The notes: generated by a model from the letters alone, not told the origin. Counted from the stretch's first letter, positions 32,842 through 43,413 are shown. The stretch is DNA of 64,000 bases from Oscheius tipulae (GCA_037178975.1 JASJZH010000005.1:1426001-1490000), one strand, 5' to 3'. Numbers and translations: made by a program.

Positions 32842-34423
32842 CAGTGCGCGTCATAACTATAAAGGCACCCCAGTTTTTAGCTGTGGAGCCAAAACTACGC
32901 ATTTTAAAAAAAAATCTGACAATGCCATCTTTTTCTACGGTATTCAAAGCCCTTGTAAAAAAATCTACAGACCCATCGGATTATCCTTCTGCCCTAGATA
33001 AACAAAGAGGTCTCGACGTGTCGAATTCAGAAGCGTCAAAACTATAAAGGCACTAACAAAACAATTCATATAAATAGCTTAACTTTAAATATTTCAGTAG
33101 TCGGTGGCTCTTCCGTTGCGGGAGATCAACTGGAACAGACGGCTGTTCATCGAGAGAGAAAGATTCTTCAAAACAATGGGGTTCAGGGTCCTCCAGGCGA
33201 TAAGAATGGCATTCTTCAGCTCCTGTACAGTTGAGAACTGCTTGCCGCCCTTGTAGACCTCTCTGACGAGAATTCCCCAGAGATTTTCAATCGGATTGAG
33301 ATCGGGAGAACAGGCGGGCCACGGCATAGTGTTGACGTTGTTGCTTTGCAGCCAGAGCCTAGTGGAGTTGGATGAATGGATCGGCGCGTTATCATGTTGA
33401 AACGTCATCTGCGGATTGGCATGGAGGTAAGGAAGCAGGTTGTTCTGGAGCACATCTTGATAGTTGAGGCTATTCATCCTGCTGGTAACAAACTCGAGCG
33501 AGACAGTACCGTCGTGTGAGTATGCCGCCCAGACCATAACCGAAGCGCCACCAAAATTTCTCTTCGAGAAATAAACCGGGTCCTTCCTCAAGTCGCGCCA
33601 ATACGATGTATTCCCATCCGGACCGTCAAGATTCCACTTTTTTTCGTCGGAGAAGATGACCTATAGAAGCTATTTAGATTTACTCACTTTAGTCCAATCA
33701 GTATTGAAGTGGTTTCTCGCAAAGGTCATCCTATCAGCAATGTGACGAGGGAGAAGTCGGGGAGCAGACTTCATCTTCTGTCTGGTCAAATGAGCATTCC
33801 TGTGGATGGAGCGGAGAACAGTGCTGTTCGAAACACTGAGACGGAGATCGGATTTCAGGAGAGCAGTGGTCACTCTTTTGTTGGAGACAGTTCGAGCGAT
33901 CATTCGCTCGTCCCTGATTGTCAGCTTTCTTGGTCTTCCTCCTCTGTTTTTAGCTCCATAGCCAACAGGATCCTTGCGATAATTGTCCACCACGGAGAAC
34001 GTTCAATGGTAGTAGCTATGGCCCTGTTGCTCAATCCTTGGCCAGCAAGGACGTCAACCTGTCCCCTCTCTACATCCGTTAGGCGGGCTCCTAGAGGCAT
34101 CACAAAGGTATTCGGAGATGAGCAGGTGTTGAACGAGTGCCAGAAGCAACTTTTCCATTCTTTTATACGCATGATTTAACATGTCTCGATAAGTAAAAAC
34201 TCTAAATACCGTCTGCCTTTATAGTTTTGACGCTTCTGAATTCGACACGTCGAGACCTCTTTGTTTATCTAGGGCAGAAGGATAATCCGATGGGTCTGTA
34301 GATTTTCTTACAAGGGTTTTGAATACCGTAGAAAAAGATGGCATTGTCAGATTTTTTTTCAATTGCGTAGTTTTGGCTCCACAGCTAAAAATTGGGGTGC
34401 CTTTATAGTTATGACGCGCACTG
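32842..34423 (-). mobile_element. Tc1-like DD34E transposon with IR/DR ends
   Basis: 1582 bp between TA dinucleotides (32840-32841 and 34424-34425). The left end CAGTGCGCGTCATAACTATA pairs with the right end over about 210 bp. Each arm has an outer and an inner copy of a CGTCAWAACTATAAAGGCAC motif, the inner ones at about 33035-33054 and 34218-34237, giving the IR/DR arrangement seen in Sleeping Beauty-type elements. Confidence 0.9.
33094..34172 (-). pseudogene. Tc1-like transposase, one frameshift and one 27-nt intron
   Basis: N-terminus GARLTDVERGQVDVLAGQGL and NRAIATTIERSP (helix-turn-helix), frame change near 33990, then VDNYRKDPVGYG and GGRPRKLTIRDERMIARTVS. After NTDWTK a GTGAGT..CTATAG intron of 27 nt (33661-33687) joins to VIFSDEKKWNLDGPDG (first D). 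The later triad residues are in FQHDNAPIHSS and SPDLNPIENLW, with 34 residues between D and E (DD34E). The C-terminus ends NGRATDY. The single frameshift suggests recent loss of activity. Confidence 0.85.
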
Positions 34424-34435
34424 TAGTTCAAACGG

Positions 34436-34512
34436 AGCAAAAAAAGCAAAAAAGGCATTATTTCTTCAGTACGCAATTTTGCGTCAAGTCGAACCGTGGT
34501 GCCTCCTTCACT
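34436..34512. repeat. single end of a GGTAGT-family MITE
   Basis: On the minus strand GGTAGTAGTGAAGGAGGCAC, then GACTTGACGCAAAATTGCGTA-type sequence at 34458-34495. It abuts the Tc1-like element. Confidence 0.5.
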
Positions 34513-34879
34513 ACTACCAATGATTTTTGCCTAATATGGTCGACGTTTGTAGTTCTTTTTGCATAAAAACACTAACCCGGACACTCGCTTTAACTATGTC
34601 CGCTTGCCGCCTTACCGAATGATGTCTAAAGTGATGATCCCGGGAAAGAAGAGTGTTGCCTACATCCGTACGGCGCAGTCGCTTCAAATCGGGCCACCAC
34701 TGAAATCTTCGTTGAGAGAAGCATTTGTCTTTAACCAACAGATTCTTTTCCATTGACGCGTCCTTCTCTTTCGCATTTTTCGATTATGGAGCTGAAGACT
34801 TTCTGATGATAGGAACTTATTGCTTTAAATTTTTCATGCATTGCCATTCGGTAGACGAGAATGACCTTCAAGAAGTACT

Positions 34880-37303
34880 CTTTTTTCGTGTTCCAATACA
34901 ATGTGTATAGCCTCTATGTCGAGAAGGGATTGTCAGGAATTTTCTGAAGAATTTACAACAATTTGAAGAGAACGAAAACGTCACCTCCATTGCTATCTCC
35001 AAAGCTATAATACAATCCATGAGACTGCGTCCTGATGGATTTTCTTGCCAGGACCTCAATTTGAATGAAAGTGAAAAAAGAAGCTTCTTACATTTCAACC
35101 AGCATTTGAATTTCTGGATCCCAAATAAAATTGTCCATGCAGGGACGCACTCCTTCCGTAACTTTGCCGCAGAGCTCGGCTATTGTCCAATGTTTGTCGA
35201 AAGGCGACCTTGAACACTTAACTATTTTCAAAATGAATTCATAGTAGAGTATCTCCCAAAATGTTATTCCGATTGAATAAATGTCGCACTGACGCAAATC
35301 GAGTGTATTTCTGTCGTTTTCCGCGAACAATTCCGGCGCCATGTACATGGGAGTTGCTCTTCTATAAATGTATTTTTGTTATGTAATCGTTTACTCAACC
35401 TGCCAGTTAATTTGGAGACTTTCAAGTTCTTCGATAGCCCAAAGTCTGCAATTTTTACGCATGTCCACGTAGAATCCAATAGCAAACTAAACATATATGA
35501 TAACAATCTCATCTCTCTCTCTCTGTCTCTCTGTCTTTCTGTCTTTCTTTGTCTCTCAGTATCCCTGTCTCTCTGTCTGCCCTACTTCAAAGGTTTCAAA
35601 TCCAGATGAGCAATATCCCTCATGTGTAAATAGGCTACGCCATAAACTATTTGTAGCATCCAAAAGTAGGCCTGTGCAGGTTCATAACGGTGGTCAGAGT
35701 AAATTGCTATAAATTATGTAATGTTGGATCTCACCAAGCTACCATCTTCCAGGGTGCCGCCATCCATAAGCTCCATCACATATCCCTGGTGCCGCAAACT
35801 AGGAATACGGGGATTGAACCCCTCATACGTACCGAAGACGTCCACAAAATTCAAATGTTTTCCACTCTGAAGTGGAAATAATAGAGAGGTAGGATCTATA
35901 CCAGGCTTTTCCACTTCCTTCCTCGAGTTCTCGTCGAACGAACGATTTTAACGCAAGCCTCTCTAAAATTCTGATTTGAACTTTTGCAGAACATAAACTC
36001 ACCCTAAATTTGTCACTTTGGCCGCATGAATACTACCTTCTCCTCCTTGGTTCAAGTAGAACAAGTCGGAAATGTTCTCCCCCAACCGGAAGATGGATAC
36101 AGGAGCGTCAACACTGTCCTCATATGATTGAAATGCAGGATTAACGACTACTCGTCCCTTATCACTAGTTTGATCAGCATCATTGCTACGATCCATCTCA
36201 GCGGATGATTTCTTTACTAGTTGCATCCCTGTAACATATCGAAATCACGGTACTTTGGTACTACACGGGCGCTATTTTCCAAAGTTCCATAACTCTAATT
36301 AAAACAGTTGCAAATAGTACCTATTTTGTTAAACGGACACTTCAGTCTTTTTTTCAAGCGAGTCCCGCAGCGAACTTCCATGAATAAGCTTGATTTCCAT
36401 TTTCCTATGGTTTACCCTCATTTTCTCGGTGTGTTTATCGATTCAGGGCTAAATTACACTATAGAATAGTCCACTTCGATTAAAAAGTTACTGAGAAAAT
36501 GACTGTACAAGGAAAAATAGCATTTCATCAATTTCCTCCGTATGTATAGTCGATAAAAATCTCAATCAAGCTTATTCAGGGAAATTCGTTGCGGGACCCG
36601 TTTGAAAACAAGCGCGTCGTTTACCATTACTGGACTGTCCCTTTAAAAAAAAACTCTTTCATTTGTAGTTAGTTCAATTTAGTGTATCATTAAGTTTGTA
36701 TAAGAATTGTTGTATTTATGGAAAGGTTAACGCACTTTATGACTTTTGGAAAGTTGCGTCCGTGTAGCATCAAAGTACCAAAATGACTACAGTCGATAGT
36801 AGCTCCATGTTCCAGGAGCAACTTTATCATGTTAATTTTGGGCAGCAACATGCAAAGAAGATAAGTTAAACTCGCCCTCTTTGTCTTTTATATCGACTCC
36901 TTTATCAATCAGCGATTGAACCAATTTCGCATCTCCCTGACGAACGGCATTGTGAAGATTAGTAATGTCGGAAACAGTGAGCTTGCTGTCATCCTTTGTG
37001 TCTTCTTTCTTCGCATCGTCTGTCTCATTGATTACCTCCAACTGCAGAAACTCCACTGCTAACGTTTCCTCAAATGGTAGCTGTGGAGATCGAATCGAAG
37101 CATGGTCACCGCTCTTAAAACGTTTTCTTAAGTCTATTTTCTAAGCAGTCCCACCTTATCCACGCTTTTCATAAAAACTTCAAAGGCCTGTTGGACTTCT
37201 TGAGATTCAGCGCAGATGAATTCTTTTAGCATAGGCCATTCCTTCTGTTTAATCAAGAGATCGACCACTGATCGTTGATGGACAGGAAGGAGATCACGGA
37301 AGC
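34880..37303 (-). CDS. ankyrin-protein kinase gene 2, about nine exons
   Basis: Minus-strand exons by consensus and frame: 37303-37155, 37080-36790, 36228-36003, 35961-35902, 35866-35743, 35706-35586, 35486-35400, 35361-35092, 35054-about 34880. The first two give LPVHQRSVVDLLIKQKEWPM and one ankyrin unit (ITNLHNAVRQGDAKLVQSLI) with a one-base frame break at VAAQN before NMIKLLLEHGATIDC. The kinase then reads LNQGGEGSIHAAKV (glycine loop), EACVKIVRS (lysine), YVMELMDGGTLEDG, AHLDLKPLNLLLDS (catalytic loop, HLD in place of HRD), VKIADFGLSKNL (DFG), TPMYMAPELF (APE) and SWQENPSGRSLMDCIIALEI (subdomain XI). Frames are continuous across all kinase introns. Likely a cytoplasmic signalling kinase; its substrate is unknown. 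The ankyrin array at 30808 may be part of it. Confidence 0.75.
36328..36650. mobile_element. MITE with possible TTAA target duplication
   Basis: Imperfect inverted arms: AGCGAGTCCCGCAGCGAAC and ATGAATAAGCTTGAT on the left pair with ATCAAGCTTATTCAGGGAAA and TTCGTTGCGGGACCCGTT on the right. The outer ends are ACGGACACTTCAGTC and ACTGGACTGTCCCT, next to TTAA on both sides, which would fit a piggyBac-type MITE. No gene. Confidence 0.5.
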
Positions 37304-37402
37304 CTGAAAAGGGCATCAATCAGGCAAAACAGTTGAATAACCTTCAGGCCATCGCTTTTCAGGCAATGTTACGGAAAAAACAATTCTTTATTTCTTCTCT
37401 AG

Positions 37403-37530
37403 TTTTGAAGGCTTTTTAACTTTCAACTTCTTTTAACCGCTTACTCTTTTCCTAACTGAAGAAACGGAAATAAAACGCATGGAAAATAGATAACCAGTAG
37501 CGCCGTCGACAGACGGCGGAGCCTGCTGGT
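37403..37530. repeat. dispersed hairpin-bearing repeat, copy 1
   Basis: Shares with 60468-60567 a TTGAAGGCTTT..TTCAACT lead, CATGGAAA.TAGATAA.CAGTAG and GCCGTCGACAGACGGCGGAG. The inner stem GCCGTC-GACA-GACGGC is at 37502-37517 with an outer stem CAGTAG/CTGCTG at 37495-37500 and 37523-37528. Could be a MITE end, a SINE-like repeat or a structured RNA. Confidence 0.55.
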
Positions 37531-37794
37531 GCCTCAACTAAAATCGAAATAGATCCTTAGCCGCATCCTTACCAAAGAAGAAAGAAGACCCAAACTTCTG
37601 GAAACACAAAAGGAAAAATCGGGGAATCTTTGTTGAGAGTAGGGGCGGCTGATAAGAGACGGGCAAGGGAGAGAACTCGCGAAATAGAAGAGAAATTAGA
37701 CTTATTGATCAGCTAGGGCTGGGCGGACTTGATAATTTCTCAATGAAATATTTCAGACAAAGGCAAACTTTTAATTGTCTTGCTTTACCACCCA

Positions 37795-38418
37795 TTGTTG
37801 TACATAATTCTTCGCCGAATGTCCGAATTTCTTGACAGCATCGCAGAAGATACGTTCAATCGTCATCGTCATCGTCTGTTCTTTACCAAGAGGACCGTGC
37901 CGACAAGGATGAAGAGGCGAGTCTATCTGACTTGTATCGTGCCAAGTTTGCTGTATGGCTGTGAAGTCTGGAGCCTTCGAACTGATGAGTTGAAGAAGCT
38001 GGCAGCCGTACAGAGACGACAGGAAAGAGCAATGTTAGGCCTTACTCTTCTCGACCGCGTGAGGAACGAAGATGTTCGAAGAATGATCCAACTCCCCGAT
38101 ATCCTGGACCTGGCTTGGAGGAGAAAGCTGAAGTGGGCGAGAAGAGTTGCAGCGATGGACGGAGCGAGATGGTCGAGAGTCACGACTGAATGGATACCCC
38201 TGGACCAGCGATGCGTCATTGGAAGGCCCCGTATGAGATGGGAGGATGACCTAAGGAGAGCATCCGAGAGGATAGGAAGAGCCCCCGCAACGTGGATGCG
38301 AGCGGCAAGATTGGACGGCGAAGAGTGGGTTCGAGACATGGGAGCGGCAAGGGACTCAGTTTAGGAAACCCCTTTGATACCGTCAAATAAAATGTAAAAT
38401 GTAAATGTAAATGAAAAT
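37795..38418 (+). mobile_element. 5'-truncated RTE-like LINE
   Basis: Only the C-terminal ORF part remains: TVPTRMKRRVYLTCIVPSLL, YGCEVWSLRTDELKKLAAVQ, MLGLTLLDRVRNEDVRRMIQ, WARRVAAMDGARWSRVTTEW and GRPRMRWEDDLRR, open to a stop at 38362-38364. It ends in TAAAATGTAAAATGTAAATG at 38388-38415. The intact frame and clean tail suggest a fairly recent truncated insertion. The region RR..W.TTEWIPLDQR is typical of the RTE C-terminus. Confidence 0.8.
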
Positions 38419-38499
38419 AGGATTTTTCAATTTTCTATCTTTCTAAAATAAACACTTACAGCCCTAGAAAATGGGTGAGAATGGTAGAGAACTGCAAAA

Positions 38500-38573
38500 A
38501 TCCTATTTTTGTGCAGTACGCAGTAGCGCGTCAAATCAAGTCGGGGCGCCTGTAACACTACCAAATGTTTCAC
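38500..38573. repeat. single end of a GGTAGT-family MITE
   Basis: On the minus strand GGTAGTGTTACAGGCGCCCC, then GACTTGATTTGACGCGCTAC. Next to the left side of maT copy 2. Confidence 0.55.
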
Positions 38574-38599
38574 CTAGTAATTACATATAAGTTTAGCTT

Positions 38600-39832
38600 T
38601 TGTTTGCCAATTTCGTAGTTCGATTTGAAATAATCTAAGGAAACTGAAAAACTAATTGTACGTTAAAGTTCAAAGATATCGCCGTCAGCATCGACACAGG
38701 CCTTGAGTCGTTTGGGGAAGACGTCGACGGTGGCACGCAGGTAGTCATCATCGAGCTCACTCCTGGCCTTTTCCAGGGATTTCTTCAGCGAATCGATGTC
38801 CAGATGGGGTTTGGAGCATGCCTTGGGCTCGAGAACACTCCAGACTGAGTAGTCCATAGGATTGAGGTCAGGGGATGACGGTGGCCATTGATTGAAAGAG
38901 ACGAAGTCCGGGAAGTCTGCTGGCACCAGTTCTGGACGGCGTTATGCTTGTGGGCGGGCGCCCCATCTTGTTGGAAGCACCAATGTTTTTTCTTGAAGTG
39001 TTTCTTGGCCCAGGGCAAAAGTTGAGTTCTCAACTCAGCATATCGAGATAATTGTTTCCATTGACTTTGATTCCCTGGGGAACGATGATGAGAGGCGTCT
39101 TTCCATCTGAGGTGATTCCGAGCAAAGACCATCACACTTTTCGGATAACCAGTTCGCTGTGTACGGTCACATTTAGCTGAGAAATTACGTAGACTCTACC
39201 ATTTTGCTTGTTCGGAGCCTGTTCGATGGTGAACACTTTCTCATCTGCGAAGAGAATCGTCTGGTGAGCTCCATTCTTGAAACGTCTAAGCAACTCCTTG
39301 GCACGGACTTTTCTCTTGATTTTTGCAGCAATAGAAAGAAATTGACTTCTAGTCTACTTATACGCTTTTATCGCTAGACGATTCTTGACAATTCGTTGCA
39401 ACGAAGTTCGGGAAATGGACATCTCCTTTGACAGCTTGCGGATAGAGCGCGCCGGGTTGCGATGAAGACGTTCGCGCACGTTCTTGATAGCTGCTTTGGT
39501 TGAAACAGATACAGGTCTTCCGTGTCCGGTTCGGTCGGAATGGCTTCCCAAAGACTTGAATCTTGAAATCGTCGCCGATACAAGTTGCCTGGATACATTA
39601 AGCCGCCTCGAAATGACGCATGCCGGAATTCCCTCACGATAAAGCGACGATTGATGCACGATGGGGCGACGGCTTTGTCATTCTGAAAGCTAGGACCTAT
39701 AATGCAAAAAACAATTGGAAATATAGTTAAAAACATTAACAAACAAAAATAAAAACGATTAAAAACACAGAACTCGGAAAAATTGCATTTCCGCGCGAGC
39801 GCGTCTTGTCAACGTAATTATTGGCCACCCTG
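38600..39832 (-). mobile_element. maT-type transposon copy 2, decayed
   Basis: The right end CCACCCTG abuts TA at 39833-39834 and matches the family terminus (CAGGGTGGCCAATAATTACG read inward). The left terminus is not recognisable near 38590. Transposase pieces on the minus strand: LNVSRQLVSATISRFKSLGS and HRNPARSIRKLSKEMSISRT (39659-39354), HWCFQQDGAPAHKHNAVQNW (second D) and MDYSVWSVLEPKACSKPH (third D), in at least three frames. Inactive. Confidence 0.8.
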
Positions 39833-39834
39833 TA

Positions 39835-41233
39835 CTCACTCAAACATAGAATACAGAGAGACAGAGATAAACACAGGGACAGAGTCAGCTACTCTCTCTC
39901 CCTCTCCCTAATCTACCTCTACCACTTCCTAAGCTTAGCAAACTTCTATTTGAATCTTTGTTTAGGGCTCTTGTCCTTTGTTTCCGGATTTGGTTATACC
40001 TTGGAACTGTTTGGAAACATAAATAGAAATAGCATATACTTTGGAACAAATAAGAAACTTTTTTATTTTATGAAGGATTGCTGACCATCTAATCATTACA
40101 GCTAGGAATACAACGAGGTGTTGAAACAAAATGTACTCGTGTAATCGCATTAAGATAGAAGCACATTTCGCTAAACTTTTTTGTTTTATTCATCACAAAT
40201 ATGTAGAGAAACTTCTAGGTTTGTGTTCGAAATCTCTTTCGGCGGCGAAAAGTCATCTAATTCTTCTCCAGAGAAGGTACTCTGTCGTCTCTCTGTCTCC
40301 CTCAACCAGTTGAAACCTCCACTTGAAAAACTGGACAATCTGTCCAACGGCGAACTGGTTTTCACTGAAATAAGGAGGTGTTTCCACTTTGAATCGACCT
40401 TTCTCGGGTACAAAAAATGATTTTCAGCGAGATCGAAAAATTATATTTAGACCAAAAAAAATCTATATTTTACCCGAAATTCTATGGGGAAGTTACCTAA
40501 AAGTACTGGCATCGACCTCTGCCAAGAAGGACCGTCCAACTGCCCATTTTCTTTGTTTGCCTGCCTCGGTGATGTCAACTTTTTTCGTGTTGACATGATA
40601 GGTTAGTAGAAAGCCGAGACCGGAGAGCTGGATAGGTGGATCGATCTGAATATGGTCATTTATCTTTCATATTTATTCGTCAGTTCAACATTAGGGAACC
40701 CGGTTTTGCTGGGAAATTATATGTTTTTCTTGAAAGGAAACAGAAAAAGAACTATGGGGGAAGGGGAGCTTCTTTTGAGCAAATCTCTTTCCTACTAAAG
40801 CGCAACGATGTCCGTCTGTGCGTCTGTGCGTCACCACGTGCCAAAAGCTGGCAAGTCATGGCATATCAAGGATTTATATGACAAGTAGGCTGTGGGAAAA
40901 CCGAAAAACGCTTTTGTAGAAGCGGCGCAGTCGCCTGTTTTACTACAAAAGGACATAGTGTCATGTTCGTTGAATAGGAAACCGAAAGTTGTATCTCCAA
41001 TAGATCCCCGTTTCGTGTGACAGTTTGGTTCTTTTTTGGATAAGAAACCGACTCCAAAACATACAAAAAGTTCTTTTTCTAGTCTTAAAGGCAAATTGAA
41101 ACATTCTAATTATGGATGAACGAGGAAACGTTTTTTTTTGTTTCATTATAATTCCATTAGTCAGACTTTGAACGCAATGTGGCTAAGATAGACACCCTAT
41201 AACACTACAAGAATTCTGCTTGGGTTTTAGAAC
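39835..41233. other. no recognised gene; entry to the TGTTTCA-rich region
   Basis: CTCT- and GACAGAGA-rich stretch at 39850-39930, the dispersed repeat copy 2 at 40781-40838, and the first TGAAACA motif of the dense region at 40122. Small open frames at 40181-40420 and 40831-41094 have no recognisable content. Confidence 0.5.
40781..40838 (+). repeat. dispersed repeat ACTAAAGCGCARYGGTGTCC, copy 2
   Basis: TCTCTTTCCTACTAAAGCGC, AACGATGTCCGTCTGTGCGT and a repeated GTGCGTC. See copy 1 at 19775. Confidence 0.6.
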
Positions 41234-41837
41234 TCACAATTTCTTCACTGCTCTTTTCGCTTTCATGAGTTTTAGGATATGTCTATGGTTAGAAAGGTAA
41301 GTCTGATCGAGGGTTATATATGGCTTTGAAAAACTGCAAGTGCCAGATAAAACATTCCGAAAATAGTTGTTCTTCTGCCCAAACAACCTCTCTAATCCCA
41401 CCCGTACCATTCTGGCATAGAACCTCAGTACATTCGGAGCCCTCTCGAATGTGAGAGGAGGTGGTCCATGCATTAAAACCTGAAACATATTTTTTTTTTA
41501 AAGAAAATACCAAACTTACATCGTTGGTACAGTTCCTGAAGTCAATTTCTCCATACTGTTGAGTCATAAATTCTCGAGTCGGCTCTCCACAGCACTCGTA
41601 AACAAACATGGAACGAGAGAAGACATCGATCCAGACCCCAGGACGGATATTCCAGCTATGGTAGTGGCGATTGATGCCGTCTAAAAGTAATAATTTTGGT
41701 GGCAGCGCCAAGAACCTATAAGGATTCCTTGAAACATTATACTTTTTGAAGTCTTGGAGACTTTGATGATAACTGGCTCCTGTGTGACTAAAGTCTTGGA
41801 AACTGTATAGCTCGTGCCAAACTTCCACCTTACGCAC
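41234..41837 (-). CDS. two-exon gene fragment, unrecognised (weakly glycosyltransferase-like)
   Basis: Exon 41837-about 41522 (VEVWHELYSFQDFSHTGASY, NPYRFLALPPKLLLLDGINR, YHSWNIRPGVWIDVFSR, EIDFRNCTND) ends at GTAAGTTTGG; a 40-nt intron ending ATATGTTTCAG joins in frame to VLMHGPPPLTFERAPNVLRF and a stop at about 41237 (KAKRAVKKL). The clean intron and frame support a real gene. The mix of short aromatic motifs recalls nematode family-92 glycosyltransferases, but no diagnostic motif is present, so I do not claim it. A FSHTGAS stretch is doubled upstream at 41946-41985 (LKNFSHTGASNDPIVR), hinting at an earlier duplicated exon. Confidence 0.4.
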
Positions 41838-42123
41838 TTTCAGTTACGGGAAATTGCGTATGCACTTTTGTATTGTTGCTATTTCAAACGTTGTGGGAAG
41901 AGAGAGAGAGAGAGTAAAACAGTTTTTATTACCTCTAACAATCGGATCATTACTGGCTCCTGTGTGACTAAAGTTTTTGAGACTGTCTGAAACATGTTTC
42001 TTATTTTGCAGCGTTTGAGACCACTACAAAGTGCTTCAACAACTTTTTCAGAGACTCAGATGAAGAAAAACTGAAAACTAGCTAGCATATAAAAACTTCA
42101 ATACAGTTTGAAACACATGGATT

Positions 42124-42609
42124 TTGAAAGAAAGAACAGTACCGAACGGAAAAAGAGAAGAATTATCTGTTAAAAGGATATGGTATAATATTTCTACCAG
42201 CAAATACAGAATCTGTGATTTTGTTGTAGACACTAAGAGAGAACTAATACAACAAAATCAAAAGATTGTGTTTTATAAGTATCCCTTGAAACAAAACCCA
42301 AATTCAATAGCTAGTCTATCAGAAGCCCTCAAAAGTACCTTGTTCCACCGGCTTGGGAAGGTGTATCCTCCTCAAGAAGAGCTGTCCCTCGTACTCTTTG
42401 GTCTCCTCGGTGAGAGAGACAGTGTCATCCACTGTGAAGACAGTAATCTTGAAGATTCTCTTCAGTCGACAGCCATGGAAATCATTCGAGCCGTCCAGCC
42501 AACAGCACCGGAAATGGAGCAGTGGTGGTCGAGGGATGAAATGGCACTGGAATTTGGCAGTTTTTTCGTCATGAATCGCCATGGATCAATTTTTGTTATT
42601 TTCAGTTAG
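42124..42609. CDS. open frame of unknown strand and function
   Basis: The plus strand is open for 161 codons (LGKVYPPQEELSLVLFGLLG, SLQSTAMEIIRAVQPTAPEM). The minus strand over 42582-42319 is also open and reads FQCHFIPRPPLLHFRCCWLD, IFKITVFTVDDTVSLTEETK. The minus reading would lie upstream of, and on the same strand as, the 41234-41837 gene. Neither resembles a known family. Confidence 0.25.
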
Positions 42610-43413
42610 TTATATAGAAAAAAGTGAAACATTTCTTCCACTATCTAAAGCGTGATGGTTTCTGTGGAGGACTCTGTTTGTTTGTCCGAGGCCACGAAAC
42701 AGAAGCGAGCCAATTAGTTGTGTAGAAGTTTTGTTATTCAAAAATTGTTATTTCTTAAATTGGTTAGCAAGTCAGCTTTGGATGCTTGGTTATTTTTTTT
42801 GAACTTGGTTTTTGTGCCAATAAAGCCACTGGGAGACATTTTCGAGAACAAACAGATAGTAGAGATGTTTTTTTCAATACACGGCGAAAAAACTGTGACA
42901 GACCTAAAGCATGTGTTCGTTCAGTCATTTTCCAACGAATTATACGAGATCAACTTTTAGTCTGACAACTTTTAAAGGCAAAACTATAAAACCATCATTT
43001 TTCAGTGTACAGGTAGGAACTGATCCAGCTGTCGACAACCCACAATTTTGATTACTACAGTTATGTTGCGAACGAGGGAGCAACCCAAGGAAGATCGAAC
43101 TTGATCACTAAACCATTTTTTTCAGGTATAGTTGAAACATAAATGTTTCAGATTTTCTATAAGTCGCATCATTTTTCGTAATTCATTTCCTTTTTTTTTG
43201 TTAACAAGAATTTCATTCAAAAAACCAATTTCTTACAGGAACAGTCTCTTTCTCCAATCTCTCCCTCTCTCTGGGTTTCCGTCTCACAGTCCACGGGTCT
43301 TCCGGATGTGCTTCCGGCTCGTTCAACTTCGTCCCATGCTCTTCCAAAAACTTCTAAACTTTGAATTGTTTTTATGTTCCAGTGTCCCTTACCCTAGTGA
43401 AATCATCACATGA

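Noticed and set aside
37495-37528. Helitron 3' hairpin
   Set aside because: No CTRR terminus follows the stem at a suitable distance in either copy.
41234-41837. Firm assignment as a family-92 glycosyltransferase
   Set aside because: Only a vague resemblance in aromatic spacing; no diagnostic motif could be matched.
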